Assembly: GCA_900770845.1 (NCBI GenBank)
Contig: CAAGLS010000073.1
Coordinates: 1 to 9,455, forward strand
Direction: 5' to 3'
Source: an uncultured Prevotella sp.
GTDB taxonomy: Bacteria > Bacteroidota > Bacteroidia > Bacteroidales > Bacteroidaceae
DNA: 9,455 nt
Shown here one piece after another: positions 1 to 6,934 of this stretch (within the stretch, counting starts at the first letter, position 1; every line of letters starts with the position of its first letter). The notes below the pieces were generated by a model. That model searched no databases. It was not told the DNA's origin and worked only from the letters and a program-made list of their open reading frames with translations. The translations under genes were made by a program, and so were the position numbers.

Positions 1-41
1 AACAATAGAACAGCTGACACACAACAATAGAACAGCTGACA
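1..41. repeat. 22-bp-period tandem repeat at window edge
   Basis: The 19-base string AACAATAGAACAGCTGACA occurs at 1-19 and again at 23-41 with no mismatch. The three bases between (CAC) give a 22-bp period. The array may continue beyond the left edge, so the true copy number is unknown. Each unit contains the palindrome CAGCTG. There is no open frame across it. It could be a minisatellite, a set of protein-binding sites, or the edge of a larger repeat region; the sequence alone does not decide. Confidence 0.85.
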
Positions 42-249
42 GGGTGTAGTTTACGCGCTTCGGGGTAATTTCATTCCTGCCTGCAGCATTATAGTGCTTG
101 TGGGTAGGGGGAAGTTTGTACTTTAAAGTAATTAGCACCACAAAAACAGATAAAGTAGCATTGCCAGACGAGTCTGGACTAATCTGAGACTGTCATGGCA
201 ACGAACCAACTTATCTGCCGTAATTTGTGTATAAAGAGTAGCCTTCGGA
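42..249. other. Intergenic region without a convincing gene
   Basis: No reading frame longer than a few dozen codons, and no tRNA- or rRNA-like fold, is visible. The only ATG frame of any length on the plus strand (from 195) runs straight into the antisense of mutY. Two small symmetric elements are present. One is a perfect 12-bp palindrome, TACTTTAAAGTA, at 119-130. The other is an inverted repeat, CCAGAC-GA-GTCTGG, at 164-177. Neither has a clear T-tract in the mutY direction, so no obvious terminator for mutY is seen here. Confidence 0.6.
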
Positions 250-268
250 GGGAGGGGTTAGGGGTGGG
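250..268 (+). other. Putative G-quadruplex motif
   Basis: The plus strand reads GGGAGGGGTTAGGGGTGGG. That is four G-runs of three or more separated by loops of 1, 3 and 1 nt, which satisfies the standard G3+N1-7 pattern and favours a parallel fold. Two more GGG runs follow at 274-276 and 285-287. The motif lies 21 bases past the last base of the mutY stop codon, on the strand that is the template for mutY transcription, so the mutY RNA would be C-rich here. Whether it folds in the cell is unknown. Confidence 0.6.
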
Positions 269-290
269 TCTTTGGGTTAGGAGTGGGTCT
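255..290. repeat. 17-bp imperfect direct repeat, G-rich
   Basis: GGGTTAGGGGTGGGTCT at 255-271 is repeated as GGGTTAGGAGTGGGTCT at 274-290, with one mismatch and a 19-bp period. The second copy touches the mutY stop codon (TCA on the plus strand at 290-292). Such G-rich intergenic tracts may belong to a dispersed intergenic repeat family, but only two copies are visible here. Confidence 0.75.
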
Positions 291-1288
291 CAGACGAGCT
301 TGTTTCTTATCTTTTCGATGATTTGCGGATGAGCATAGTGGTCGAAGTCCGCCTCGCGAATCCAAACATAGTCTTTGGGGATGGGCGGACGCTCATCGGT
401 CTCCAAGAGATAGAAGTCCACAAACAGGGTTCTATGGGTCAGCTGATGCCTCACGTCCTTTGCCAACAGCGTCAGCCGTCCCTTCCATTGGGGCATGGGT
501 ACATTCTCCAGCAGCAGGGGTTCCCACAATCCTTGCCAGATGTCGCCGGGCGAGCGGCGGTGGATGGCCGTATATCCTCCACACCTTATATATATATAGG
601 TAAGGCGACGCTCCAGAACCTTGGTCTTGCGCAGTTTCACGGGCAGAACCTCCACCCTACCCTCCCGGCGCGCCACGCAGACCTCCTGCAAAGGACAGGC
701 GGGGCAGTGGGGCGACTTGGGCGTACACTGCAAGGCTCCGAAATCCATCAACGCCTGGTTGTAGGCGGCTGCATGGCCGCGAGGGAGCAGCTCCTGCGCC
801 ATGGCCGCAAACACCTTCTTTCCCCTTGGGGCGTTGATGGGTTCCTCTATGCCATAGACCCGGGCAAGGACACGAAACACATTGCCGTCGACGGCGGCCA
901 CATCCTCGCCAAAAGCCAAGGAAGCCACTGCGGCGGCCGTATAGTCGCCCACTCCCTTCAAATGTTTGAGTCCGGCAGCGGTATCGGGAAACCGCCCCAA
1001 GGCCACAATCTGTCGCGCCGCGGCATGGAGATTCCTCGCCCGGCTGTAGTAGCCCAAACCTTGCCAAAGCAGCAACACCTCGTCCTCGCTGGCCTTGGCC
1101 AACGCCTCAACGGTGGGAAACCGGCCGATGAGCCTCAGCCAATAGCCCGTGCCTTGTGCGATGCGCGTCTGCTGCAGAATCACCTCCGACAACCAGATGG
1201 CATACGGGTCGCGCGTATGCCGCCAGGGCAGGTCGCGCCCGTTCTGCCCATACCATTTGAGCAGGATGGAAGAAAAATCAGAGTTCAT
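290..1288 (-). CDS. mutY: A/G-specific adenine DNA glycosylase MutY
   Basis: MutY removes adenine mispaired with 8-oxoguanine, the key step of the GO base-excision repair system. The 332-residue protein is near the usual family length. Residues 1-225 form the glycosylase domain. It has the catalytic glutamate E35 in WLSEVILQQT, a helix-hairpin-helix LKGVGDYTAAA at about 110-120, and the catalytic aspartate D134 in AVDGNV. A [4Fe-4S] cluster loop uses C188, C195, C198 and C204 (C-x6-C-x2-C-x5-C). Residues from about 225 to 332 form the MutT-like C-terminal domain that reads 8-oxoG, including HQLTHRT at 281-287. The frame stays open 102 codons upstream, back into lpxA antisense. I chose the ATG at 1288 because homology starts there and a perfect promoter -7 box ends 4 nt upstream. 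A (TA)6 tract encodes residues 231-234. The identification is secure. Confidence 0.96.
   Translation of the reverse strand: MNSDFSSILLKWYGQNGRDLPWRHTRDPYAIWLSEVILQQTRIAQGTGYWLRLIGRFPTVEALAKASEDEVLLLWQGLGYYSRARNLHAAARQIVALGRFPDTAAGLKHLKGVGDYTAAAVASLAFGEDVAAVDGNVFRVLARVYGIEEPINAPRGKKVFAAMAQELLPRGHAAAYNQALMDFGALQCTPKSPHCPACPLQEVCVARREGRVEVLPVKLRKTKVLERRLTYIYIRCGGYTAIHRRSPGDIWQGLWEPLLLENVPMPQWKGRLTLLAKDVRHQLTHRTLFVDFYLLETDERPPIPKDYVWIREADFDHYAHPQIIEKIRNKLV
587..598. repeat. (TA)6 dinucleotide tract inside mutY
   Basis: Twelve bases of uninterrupted alternating TA sit inside an otherwise GC-rich gene. On the coding strand they read TAT ATA TAT ATA, encoding Tyr-Ile-Tyr-Ile at residues 231-234 of MutY. 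Gain or loss of one unit would shift the frame after about residue 230. The catalytic and iron-sulfur parts would stay intact, but the C-terminal 8-oxoG-recognition domain would be lost. Confidence 0.9.
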
Positions 1289-1292
1289 GGTG

Positions 1293-1322
1293 CAAAGATA
1301 ATAAAAATCGGGCAAAAGCAAG
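1293..1322 (-). promoter_or_regulatory. Probable mutY promoter, nearly leaderless
   Basis: On the minus strand TATCTTTG (1293-1300) is a perfect match to the Bacteroidetes -7 consensus TAnnTTTG. A CTTG (1319-1322) lies 18 nt upstream and matches three of four bases of the -33 TTTG box, with a spacer slightly under the usual 19-21 nt. Only 4 nt separate the -7 box from the mutY ATG, so transcription should start at or within a few bases of the start codon. The -33 element overlaps the T-rich tail of the lpxA terminator. Confidence 0.65.
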
Positions 1323-1353
1323 AAGGGTGGGCCTGCCTCGCGGCGACCCACCC
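1313..1353 (-). terminator. Rho-independent-like terminator after lpxA
   Basis: A perfect 7-bp GC-rich stem is formed by GGGTGGG (1325-1331) and CCCACCC (1347-1353). An inner GCC/GGC stem (1335-1337 with 1342-1344) closes a 4-nt loop. Read on the minus strand, the stem is followed by the T-rich run TTCTTGCTTTTG (1324 down to 1313). It begins 29 nt past the lpxA stop and should end the efflux-lpxA transcript before the separate mutY promoter. Confidence 0.7.
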
Positions 1354-1382
1354 AACACAGAGTAAAAATGTATAGGTATGAA

Positions 1383-2165
1383 CTACAATTTACAGATGAT
1401 ACCCAACTTCGTGCCTTTGATGAAGTTGATGATGTTCTGGATCTCAGGACTGTCGGGCACCTGTTGCTGTATCTGAAGCACCGCATCGAAAACGCTCGTC
1501 TGCCCGTGGAACACGAGGCGGTAGGCGTTGGCGATATGGTCTTGGATTTTCTTGTCCTTGCGGAGATAGTCGAGCAGCACGGTGTTGACACCACCGTATT
1601 TCACTGGCGCGCCGCCGGCGATGATGTAGGGCGGCACATCCTTGGAGAAGGTGGTGCCGGCGAGAATCATCGCATTGTCGCCCACCCGCACCTTGGGGTT
1701 GGCGATGACATTGCTGGAGAACACCGCACCGCGGCCAATCTCACAGTCGCCGGCAATCTTGGTGCCGTAGCCCAACACGCAGTGGGGACCCACCTTGGTG
1801 TCGTGGGAGATGTGCGCGCCCTCCATGAGGAAACACTTGTCGCCAATCACCGTCTGGCCCCCCGCGAAGGTGGCGCGGTTGACCACCACATTCTCGCGGA
1901 AAGTCACCTTGTTGCCGATAATCAGCTCGGTCTTGTCGCCCTTGAAATGGAAATCCTGCGGCATGGCACCGAGCACCGTGTTTTGGAACACCTTGCAGCC
2001 GTTGCCCATTCGTGTGCCGTTGAGCACATTCACATTGGGGGCGATGACACAGTTGTCGCCAATCACCACATCACCCTCAATATAGACGAAGGGATAGATG
2101 GTGACGTTGTCGCCAATCTGCGCTTTCGGGTCGATGACCGCCTTGTCACTTATTTGACTTGCCAT
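1383..2165 (-). CDS. lpxA: Acyl-ACP--UDP-N-acetylglucosamine O-acyltransferase
   Basis: LpxA moves an (R)-3-hydroxyacyl chain from acyl carrier protein to the 3-OH of UDP-GlcNAc. This is the first step of lipid A synthesis and occurs in the cytoplasm. The 260-residue length is normal for the family. Residues from about 8 to 190 are hexapeptide repeats (for example AQIGDN, VVIGDN, CEIGRG, VRVGDN) that build a left-handed beta-helix. The catalytic histidine is H121 in GAHISHDTKVG, aligning with E. coli His125. The DVPPYIIAGG turn (176-185), GVN (192-194) and NAYRLVF (213-219) lead into a helical C-terminal region like that of Bacteroidetes LpxA. The ATG at 2165 fits the start of homology, with a GAAAG stretch a few bases upstream. 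The gene follows the outer-membrane channel gene by 32 nt with no promoter box between, so it is probably cotranscribed. Whether this is the genome's only lpxA cannot be told here. Confidence 0.93.
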   Translation of the reverse strand: MASQISDKAVIDPKAQIGDNVTIYPFVYIEGDVVIGDNCVIAPNVNVLNGTRMGNGCKVFQNTVLGAMPQDFHFKGDKTELIIGNKVTFRENVVVNRATFAGGQTVIGDKCFLMEGAHISHDTKVGPHCVLGYGTKIAGDCEIGRGAVFSSNVIANPKVRVGDNAMILAGTTFSKDVPPYIIAGGAPVKYGGVNTVLLDYLRKDKKIQDHIANAYRLVFHGQTSVFDAVLQIQQQVPDSPEIQNIINFIKGTKLGIICKL

Positions 2166-2197
2166 AATCTTTCAGAATTAGATGTTAAACGAAAACC

Positions 2198-3583
2198 TTA
2201 CTTGGCGCCGCCGCCGAGGGCGTAATAGAGGTTGACAACGGCCTGCATCTTGTAGAAGTCGTCCTGTACCTTGGACAGCTCCACATTGAGCAGACTCGAC
2301 TGGGCCGTGATGACCTCCAAGTAGGTGGAGCTGCTCTCGCCCATCAAGGCGCGCGTATCCTCCACATTCTGCCTGAGCACCTCTATCTGGTGGGCCTCAA
2401 GCTTGCTCTTCTGCTCCGAGGTGTTGTAGAGCACGAGGGCGTTGCTCACCTCGTTGCCGGCCTTCAGGATGGAGTTCTGCCACGTGTTGTAGGCCTGCTG
2501 GTACTGGTCCTGGGCCACACGCAGGCCAGCCACGAGCTTGCCGTTCTGGAAGATGGGCTGCACGAGCGAGCCCACAGCCGAGAGCAGCCACTTGCCGGGA
2601 TTGACGATGCCCATGCCGCTGGAGTTGGTGAAGATGCCGTTGCCGGAAATGGTGAGATTGGGATAGAAGCGCGAGCGGGCCGTCTGCACATTGTAGAAGC
2701 ACTGGGCCAGGGCCATCTCGTAGGCGTGGACATCGGCACGGTTACTGAGCAACTGCAAAGGCACGCCGGTGGAGAAATTGCTGGGGAGGCTCTGGTCCTC
2801 AAGCTTGCCGCGGGCGATGGCGCCGCCCGGCTCGCCAAGGAGCAGGGAGAGGGTGTTCTCCGTCTCGCGGATTTGGCGCTTCAGCTCTTCTTTCTGCGTG
2901 AGCGTGGAGTAGTAGTTGTTCTCAGCGCTCTGCACGCCGGTGGACCTGACGCGTCCCAACTCCTTTTGGGCGAGCATGATGTCCCACGTCTCCTTGGTGA
3001 GCTTGATCATGTCGTCGAGAATCTCCACCTCCTTGTCCATCATGAGCAGGGAGTAGTAGCAGTTGGCGATGTTGGAGATGAGCGAGGTCTGCACGCTCAC
3101 CTGATAGTCTTTCGACTGGAGCAGGGCCACCTGGGCGGCGCGCTTCTGTGAGCGCAGGTTGCCAAAGAGGTCTACGTTCCAGCTGGCGTTGATGGGCAGA
3201 CTGTAGGTCTTGGTGGCCTTTCCGCCGTCCCAAGAGGAAATGGTGCCCTGGGGCGAGAAGCTGAACGAGGGCAGGAAGGCCAGCTTGGCGGCCTTGAGCT
3301 GGGCCTCGGCCATGTCTACGCTGAGGGCGGCGTTGAGCAGGTTGGGATTGTTCTTCAGTCCCCGCTCGATGAGCGTCTGCAACTGCGGGTCGGTGAACAC
3401 GCTGCGCCAAGGCAGATTGCCGAAGCTTGCAGTGTCGGTCTCTGCGAGCGGCGCATTGGAGGCCGTGTCGCGGACGATGCCGCTTGTCTTCACGTCGGGA
3501 CGCTCGTAGTTGCCATAGAGGCTCTTGCAGCCGCTCAAGGTGAGCGCTGCAAGGCCAAATATGATGATGCTTGATTTATTCAT
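2198..3583 (-). CDS. TolC/OprM-type outer-membrane efflux lipoprotein
   Basis: This is the outer-membrane channel of a tripartite RND pump, providing the exit duct through the periplasm and outer membrane. The 461-residue protein starts with a lipoprotein signal peptide: a hydrophobic core at 5-17 and lipobox LSGC with acylated C19. Two outer-membrane-efflux (OEP) repeats follow, at about 60-250 and 275-455. Recognisable family segments are PWRSVFTDPQLQTLIERGL (58-76), the channel motif GVPLQLLSNRADVHAYE (273-289, equivalent to the LLxxRPDIxxAE motif of NodT/OprM proteins), QPIFQNGKL (342-350) and the closing YYALGGG (453-459). The RADV in place of RPD[IV] is a mild variation. The start is fixed by the signal peptide and lies only 6 nt after the pump gene's stop, so translation is likely coupled. 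The substrate cannot be predicted. Confidence 0.94.
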   Translation of the reverse strand: MNKSSIIIFGLAALTLSGCKSLYGNYERPDVKTSGIVRDTASNAPLAETDTASFGNLPWRSVFTDPQLQTLIERGLKNNPNLLNAALSVDMAEAQLKAAKLAFLPSFSFSPQGTISSWDGGKATKTYSLPINASWNVDLFGNLRSQKRAAQVALLQSKDYQVSVQTSLISNIANCYYSLLMMDKEVEILDDMIKLTKETWDIMLAQKELGRVRSTGVQSAENNYYSTLTQKEELKRQIRETENTLSLLLGEPGGAIARGKLEDQSLPSNFSTGVPLQLLSNRADVHAYEMALAQCFYNVQTARSRFYPNLTISGNGIFTNSSGMGIVNPGKWLLSAVGSLVQPIFQNGKLVAGLRVAQDQYQQAYNTWQNSILKAGNEVSNALVLYNTSEQKSKLEAHQIEVLRQNVEDTRALMGESSSTYLEVITAQSSLLNVELSKVQDDFYKMQAVVNLYYALGGGAK

Positions 3584-3589
3584 TGTGTA

Positions 3590-6500
3590 TCAGTCTTTTT
3601 CAAATTCTTCAATTGACACGTCGGGCTTGTACTGGTGGAGCTCACTCAGCACCTCGGTGTTCATCTCGTCGTCAAACTTAATCGGGCGAATCTTCTCCTG
3701 CAACCACTGGAAGACGGCGAAGAGGGCCGGCACGACGAAAATCTGACAGAGGGTGCCGATGAGCATACCGCCCACAGCGGATGCGCCAAGGGTCTGGTTG
3801 CCGTTCTTGCCCACACCAGAGGCGAACATCAGAGGAAGCAGACCGATAATCATGGCCAGCGACGTCATCAGGATAGGACGCAGACGGGCTGCGGCACCGA
3901 GGATGGCCGAATACTTGATGGCCATACCCGTCTGGCGGCGCTCAAGGGCGAACTGCACAATCAGAATGGCGTTCTTCGACAGCAGACCAATCAACATGAT
4001 GAGCGAAATCTGCATGTAGATGTCGTTGTTGTGGCCGAAGAGGTTGGTGAAGGCGAAGGCTCCAGCCAAACCGAACGGCACAGAAAGCAACACAGACAGG
4101 GGCAGGATGTAGCTCTCGTACTGGGCGCTCAGAATCAGATAGACGAACACCAGGCAAAGCACGAAGATCAGTGCCGTGGAGTTGCTCGACTCAGCCTCGG
4201 AGCGGCTCAATCCAGAGTATTCATATCCATAGCCGTCGGGCAGGTTGTCCTTGGCCACCTCCTCGATGGCCTTCATCACCTGGCCGGAAGAATAGCCGGT
4301 GTTGGCGTTGACACTGACGTTGATGGCCGTGAAGAGGTTGAAGCGGTTGATGTTTGACGGGCCGTAGACCTTGCGCAGCGAGACAAACTCGCTCACAGGA
4401 GCCATCTCGCCCGACGCGGTGCGCACATAGATGCGCGAGAGTCCCTCGGGCGTCATGCGGCTGGCCACGTCACCCTGAATCATCACACGGAAGAGCTTGC
4501 CGTAGGCGTTGAAGTTGGAGGCATAAAGGCCACCGTAATAGCCCTGCATCACGGAGAGCACCACCTTTGGCGAAATGCCGGCCTGCTTGGTCTTGGCCAC
4601 ATCCACGTCTACCATATACTGGGGATAGTTGGGGTTGTAGGAGGTCATGGCCTGCTGCACTTCCGGACGCTTGTTGAGCTCGGCAAGGAAACTCTTGGTC
4701 ACGCTGAAGAACTTGTTCAGGTCGCCGCCGGTCTTGTCCTGCATGGTCATGGTGACACCGTTCTGCACGGAGAAGCCCGGAATCATAGGCGGACCGAAGG
4801 CCAAGATCTGAGCGTCCTTGATGCTGGCCGTCTGCTTGTAGATCATGCCCAACACGGAGTTCTGCTCGTAGGGATTGACCACGAGGGCCATGGGATCCTT
4901 GTCCTTGATGGCACGCTTGATGCGGTCGGTGATGCCGCCGCCACGCTCGTCGAAGGGTTTGAGCTTGATGATGAACGTGGCCTGGTCGGAACCCTGGCCG
5001 GCAATGAAGTTGTAGCCAATGATGGCGTTGCGGTGGAGGATGGCCGGATTGTTGGCCAGCATCTTGTCCACCTCGGCCACGATCTGCTTGGTGCGCTCCT
5101 GCGAGGTGCCGGGATTGGCCGAGACGGTCACGAAGATGGTGCCCGTGTCCTCATCAGGCACAAGTCCGGTCTTGGTGCTGTTCATCAAGACAGCAAGCGC
5201 AACGATGCCCACAACCACGAGGGTGCCGGTGATAAGGCGGTGGTTGATGACATACTCTACACCTTTCTTATATTTGTTGGTCGTCTTCTCGAACACACGG
5301 TTGAAGCCGGCGTGGAAACGAGCCACGAAAGTCTTGTTCTTCTCCGTCTCCTCGGCCTTGTGGGGCTTCAAGAAGATGGCGCAAAGGGCCGGGGAGAGCG
5401 TCAGGGCGTTGATGGCCGAAATGATGATGCTCACAGCCATGGTGACACCAAACTCGCGATAGAACGTACCACTGGTTCCTCCCATGAACGACACCGGCAC
5501 GAACACGGCTGCCATGACGAGCGTGATGGAGATGATGGCGCTGGAAATCTCGTTCATGGCGTCGATGGCGGCGGTGAGCGAGTTGTTGTAGCCTTGGTCG
5601 AGCTTGGCGTGCACGGCCTCAACCACCACGATGGCATCGTCCACCACAATGGCGATGGCCAAAAGCAGGGCCGAGAGCGTCAACAGGTTGATGGAGAAGC
5701 CGAACACCCACAGGAAGAGGAAGGTACCAATCAAGGCCACCGGCACGGCGATCATGGGGATGAGCGTGGAGCGGAAGTCCTGCAGGAAGACATACACCAC
5801 AAGGAACACCAACAGAAGGGTGATGACGAGGGTCATGATCACTTCGTGGATAGAAGCGAAGAGGAAGTCGGTCACGTCATACATGATGACGGTCTTCATG
5901 CCCGGCGGCATGCTCTTCTGCGCATTCTCAAGTGCAGTCTTCACGTCGGTGGCAATCTGCGTGGCGTTGGAGCCGGCAATCTGCTGCACCATGCCCATAC
6001 AGGCAGGGATGCCATCGTTGGTAAGGCTCACATTGTACATCAGCGACCCCAACTCTATCTTGGCCACATCCTTGAGCTTCAAGGTCTGGCCCGTTGTCTT
6101 GCTCGTGAGGATGATGTTGTCGTACTCGATGGGCGTGGACAGGCGGCCCTTGTAGCGAAGGGTATACTCATAGGCCACGCTGGAGTTCTCGCCAAACTTG
6201 CCCGGGGCGGCCTCGATGTTCTGCTCGGCCAGCACGGCGGTGATGTCGGAGGGCATGAGTCCGTATTCCTTCATCTTGTCGGGCTGGAGCCAGATACGCA
6301 TGGAGTAGTTGGCCGTAGAGGGGCTCTGCACGTCGCCAACACCGTTGATACGCTTGATGAGCGGCACGATGTTGATGTTGTTGTAGTTGGTCACGAACTG
6401 GCTGTCGTAGCGGCCGTCGGAGGTGACGGCATACATGATGACGTTGGAGGTCTGTCGCTTCGTCACCGTCACACCCACCTGCGTAACCTCAGATGGCAAC

Positions 6501-6853
6501 AGGGCTTGGGCCTGCGAGACGCGGTTCTGCACGTTCACGGCGGCCATATCAGCGTTGGCTCCCTGCTTGAAGTAGACGGTAATCATACACATACCGTCGT
6601 TGGTGGTCTGCGAGGTCATGTAGGTCATGTTCTCCACACCGTTGATGCTTTCTTCCAAAGGCACGGCTACAGACTTCATCACCGTCTCGGCGTCGGCTCC
6701 GGTGTAGGCGGCCTGCACCATGATGGTTGGCGGTGCTATGTGGGGATCCTGCTCGAGAGGCAGCGACACAAAGCCGATGGTACCCAGCAGCACGAAGAAG
6801 ATGGATACCACGGTGGAGAGCACCGGGCGTTTTATGAAATTGGTAAATGTCAT
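3590..6853 (-). CDS. RND multidrug efflux pump, HAE1/AcrB family
   Basis: This is the inner-membrane, proton-driven pump subunit of a tripartite exporter of hydrophobic or amphiphilic compounds; it works as a trimer. At 1087 residues it is slightly longer than E. coli AcrB. It has the standard layout. TM1 is at about 11-29, followed by a large periplasmic loop to about 337 and TM2-TM6 at about 338-490. TM7 is at about 539-557, followed by a second large loop to about 892 and TM8-TM12 to about 1045. The proton-relay residues are present: D405 and D406 in VVDDAIVVVEAV (TM4) and K960 in GLLSKNAILIVQ (TM10). The conserved FIKRPVLSTVVS start and RPILMTSLAMIIGLLPL (992-1008) also fit. A highly charged cytoplasmic tail of about 30 residues extends beyond TM12. 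The carboxylate and lysine pattern fits multidrug pumps better than metal pumps. The gene lies between its adaptor and channel genes. Confidence 0.97.
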   Translation of the reverse strand: MTFTNFIKRPVLSTVVSIFFVLLGTIGFVSLPLEQDPHIAPPTIMVQAAYTGADAETVMKSVAVPLEESINGVENMTYMTSQTTNDGMCMITVYFKQGANADMAAVNVQNRVSQAQALLPSEVTQVGVTVTKRQTSNVIMYAVTSDGRYDSQFVTNYNNINIVPLIKRINGVGDVQSPSTANYSMRIWLQPDKMKEYGLMPSDITAVLAEQNIEAAPGKFGENSSVAYEYTLRYKGRLSTPIEYDNIILTSKTTGQTLKLKDVAKIELGSLMYNVSLTNDGIPACMGMVQQIAGSNATQIATDVKTALENAQKSMPPGMKTVIMYDVTDFLFASIHEVIMTLVITLLLVFLVVYVFLQDFRSTLIPMIAVPVALIGTFLFLWVFGFSINLLTLSALLLAIAIVVDDAIVVVEAVHAKLDQGYNNSLTAAIDAMNEISSAIISITLVMAAVFVPVSFMGGTSGTFYREFGVTMAVSIIISAINALTLSPALCAIFLKPHKAEETEKNKTFVARFHAGFNRVFEKTTNKYKKGVEYVINHRLITGTLVVVGIVALAVLMNSTKTGLVPDEDTGTIFVTVSANPGTSQERTKQIVAEVDKMLANNPAILHRNAIIGYNFIAGQGSDQATFIIKLKPFDERGGGITDRIKRAIKDKDPMALVVNPYEQNSVLGMIYKQTASIKDAQILAFGPPMIPGFSVQNGVTMTMQDKTGGDLNKFFSVTKSFLAELNKRPEVQQAMTSYNPNYPQYMVDVDVAKTKQAGISPKVVLSVMQGYYGGLYASNFNAYGKLFRVMIQGDVASRMTPEGLSRIYVRTASGEMAPVSEFVSLRKVYGPSNINRFNLFTAINVSVNANTGYSSGQVMKAIEEVAKDNLPDGYGYEYSGLSRSEAESSNSTALIFVLCLVFVYLILSAQYESYILPLSVLLSVPFGLAGAFAFTNLFGHNNDIYMQISLIMLIGLLSKNAILIVQFALERRQTGMAIKYSAILGAAARLRPILMTSLAMIIGLLPLMFASGVGKNGNQTLGASAVGGMLIGTLCQIFVVPALFAVFQWLQEKIRPIKFDDEMNTEVLSELHQYKPDVSIEEFEKD

Positions 6854-6874
6854 TGTTTTCTTACTGATGTTAAG

Positions 6875-6915
6875 TTGTCTGACAATGCTTCTTCCGCGAG
6901 GGGTTTCTTATCCCC
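6875..6915 (-). other. Small inverted repeats between adaptor and pump genes
   Basis: The 81-nt gap between the adaptor stop and the pump start is long for an otherwise tight operon. It contains a 4-bp GC stem (GGGG 6900-6903 with CCCC 6912-6915, 8-nt loop) and a 5-bp inverted repeat TTGTC-T-GACAA (6875-6885). No T-tract follows the GC stem and no TAnnTTTG box is present, so neither a terminator nor a promoter is supported. A role in mRNA stability or in the adaptor-to-pump ratio is possible but speculative. Confidence 0.3.
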
Positions 6916-6934
6916 ACACGTTGGACGCGTTCCC

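Noticed and set aside
1..41. CRISPR array
   Set aside because: The repeats are separated by only 3 bases, so there are no spacers; it is a simple tandem repeat.
164..177. CCAGAC-GA-GTCTGG inverted repeat as a mutY terminator
   Set aside because: The loop is too tight for the full stem, there is no following T-tract on the minus strand, and it sits more than 110 nt past the stop codon.
195..337. Short plus-strand frame starting at the ATG at 195
   Set aside because: It runs into the antisense of mutY, has no promoter box or family resemblance, and crosses the G-rich repeat.
323..1375. Plus-strand open frame of 350 codons opposite mutY
   Set aside because: It shares codon boundaries with mutY, which has all catalytic and cluster residues intact. 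The plus-strand product shows no family features.
1289..1594. A 102-codon N-terminal extension of mutY
   Set aside because: The extension overlaps the lpxA terminator and lpxA itself in antisense, is not MutY-like, and lies upstream of the predicted transcription start.
1368..2225. Plus-strand open frame of 285 codons opposite lpxA
   Set aside because: It is in the codon-aligned antisense frame of lpxA. Its His/Val/Gly-rich product mirrors the hexapeptide repeats and is not a real protein.
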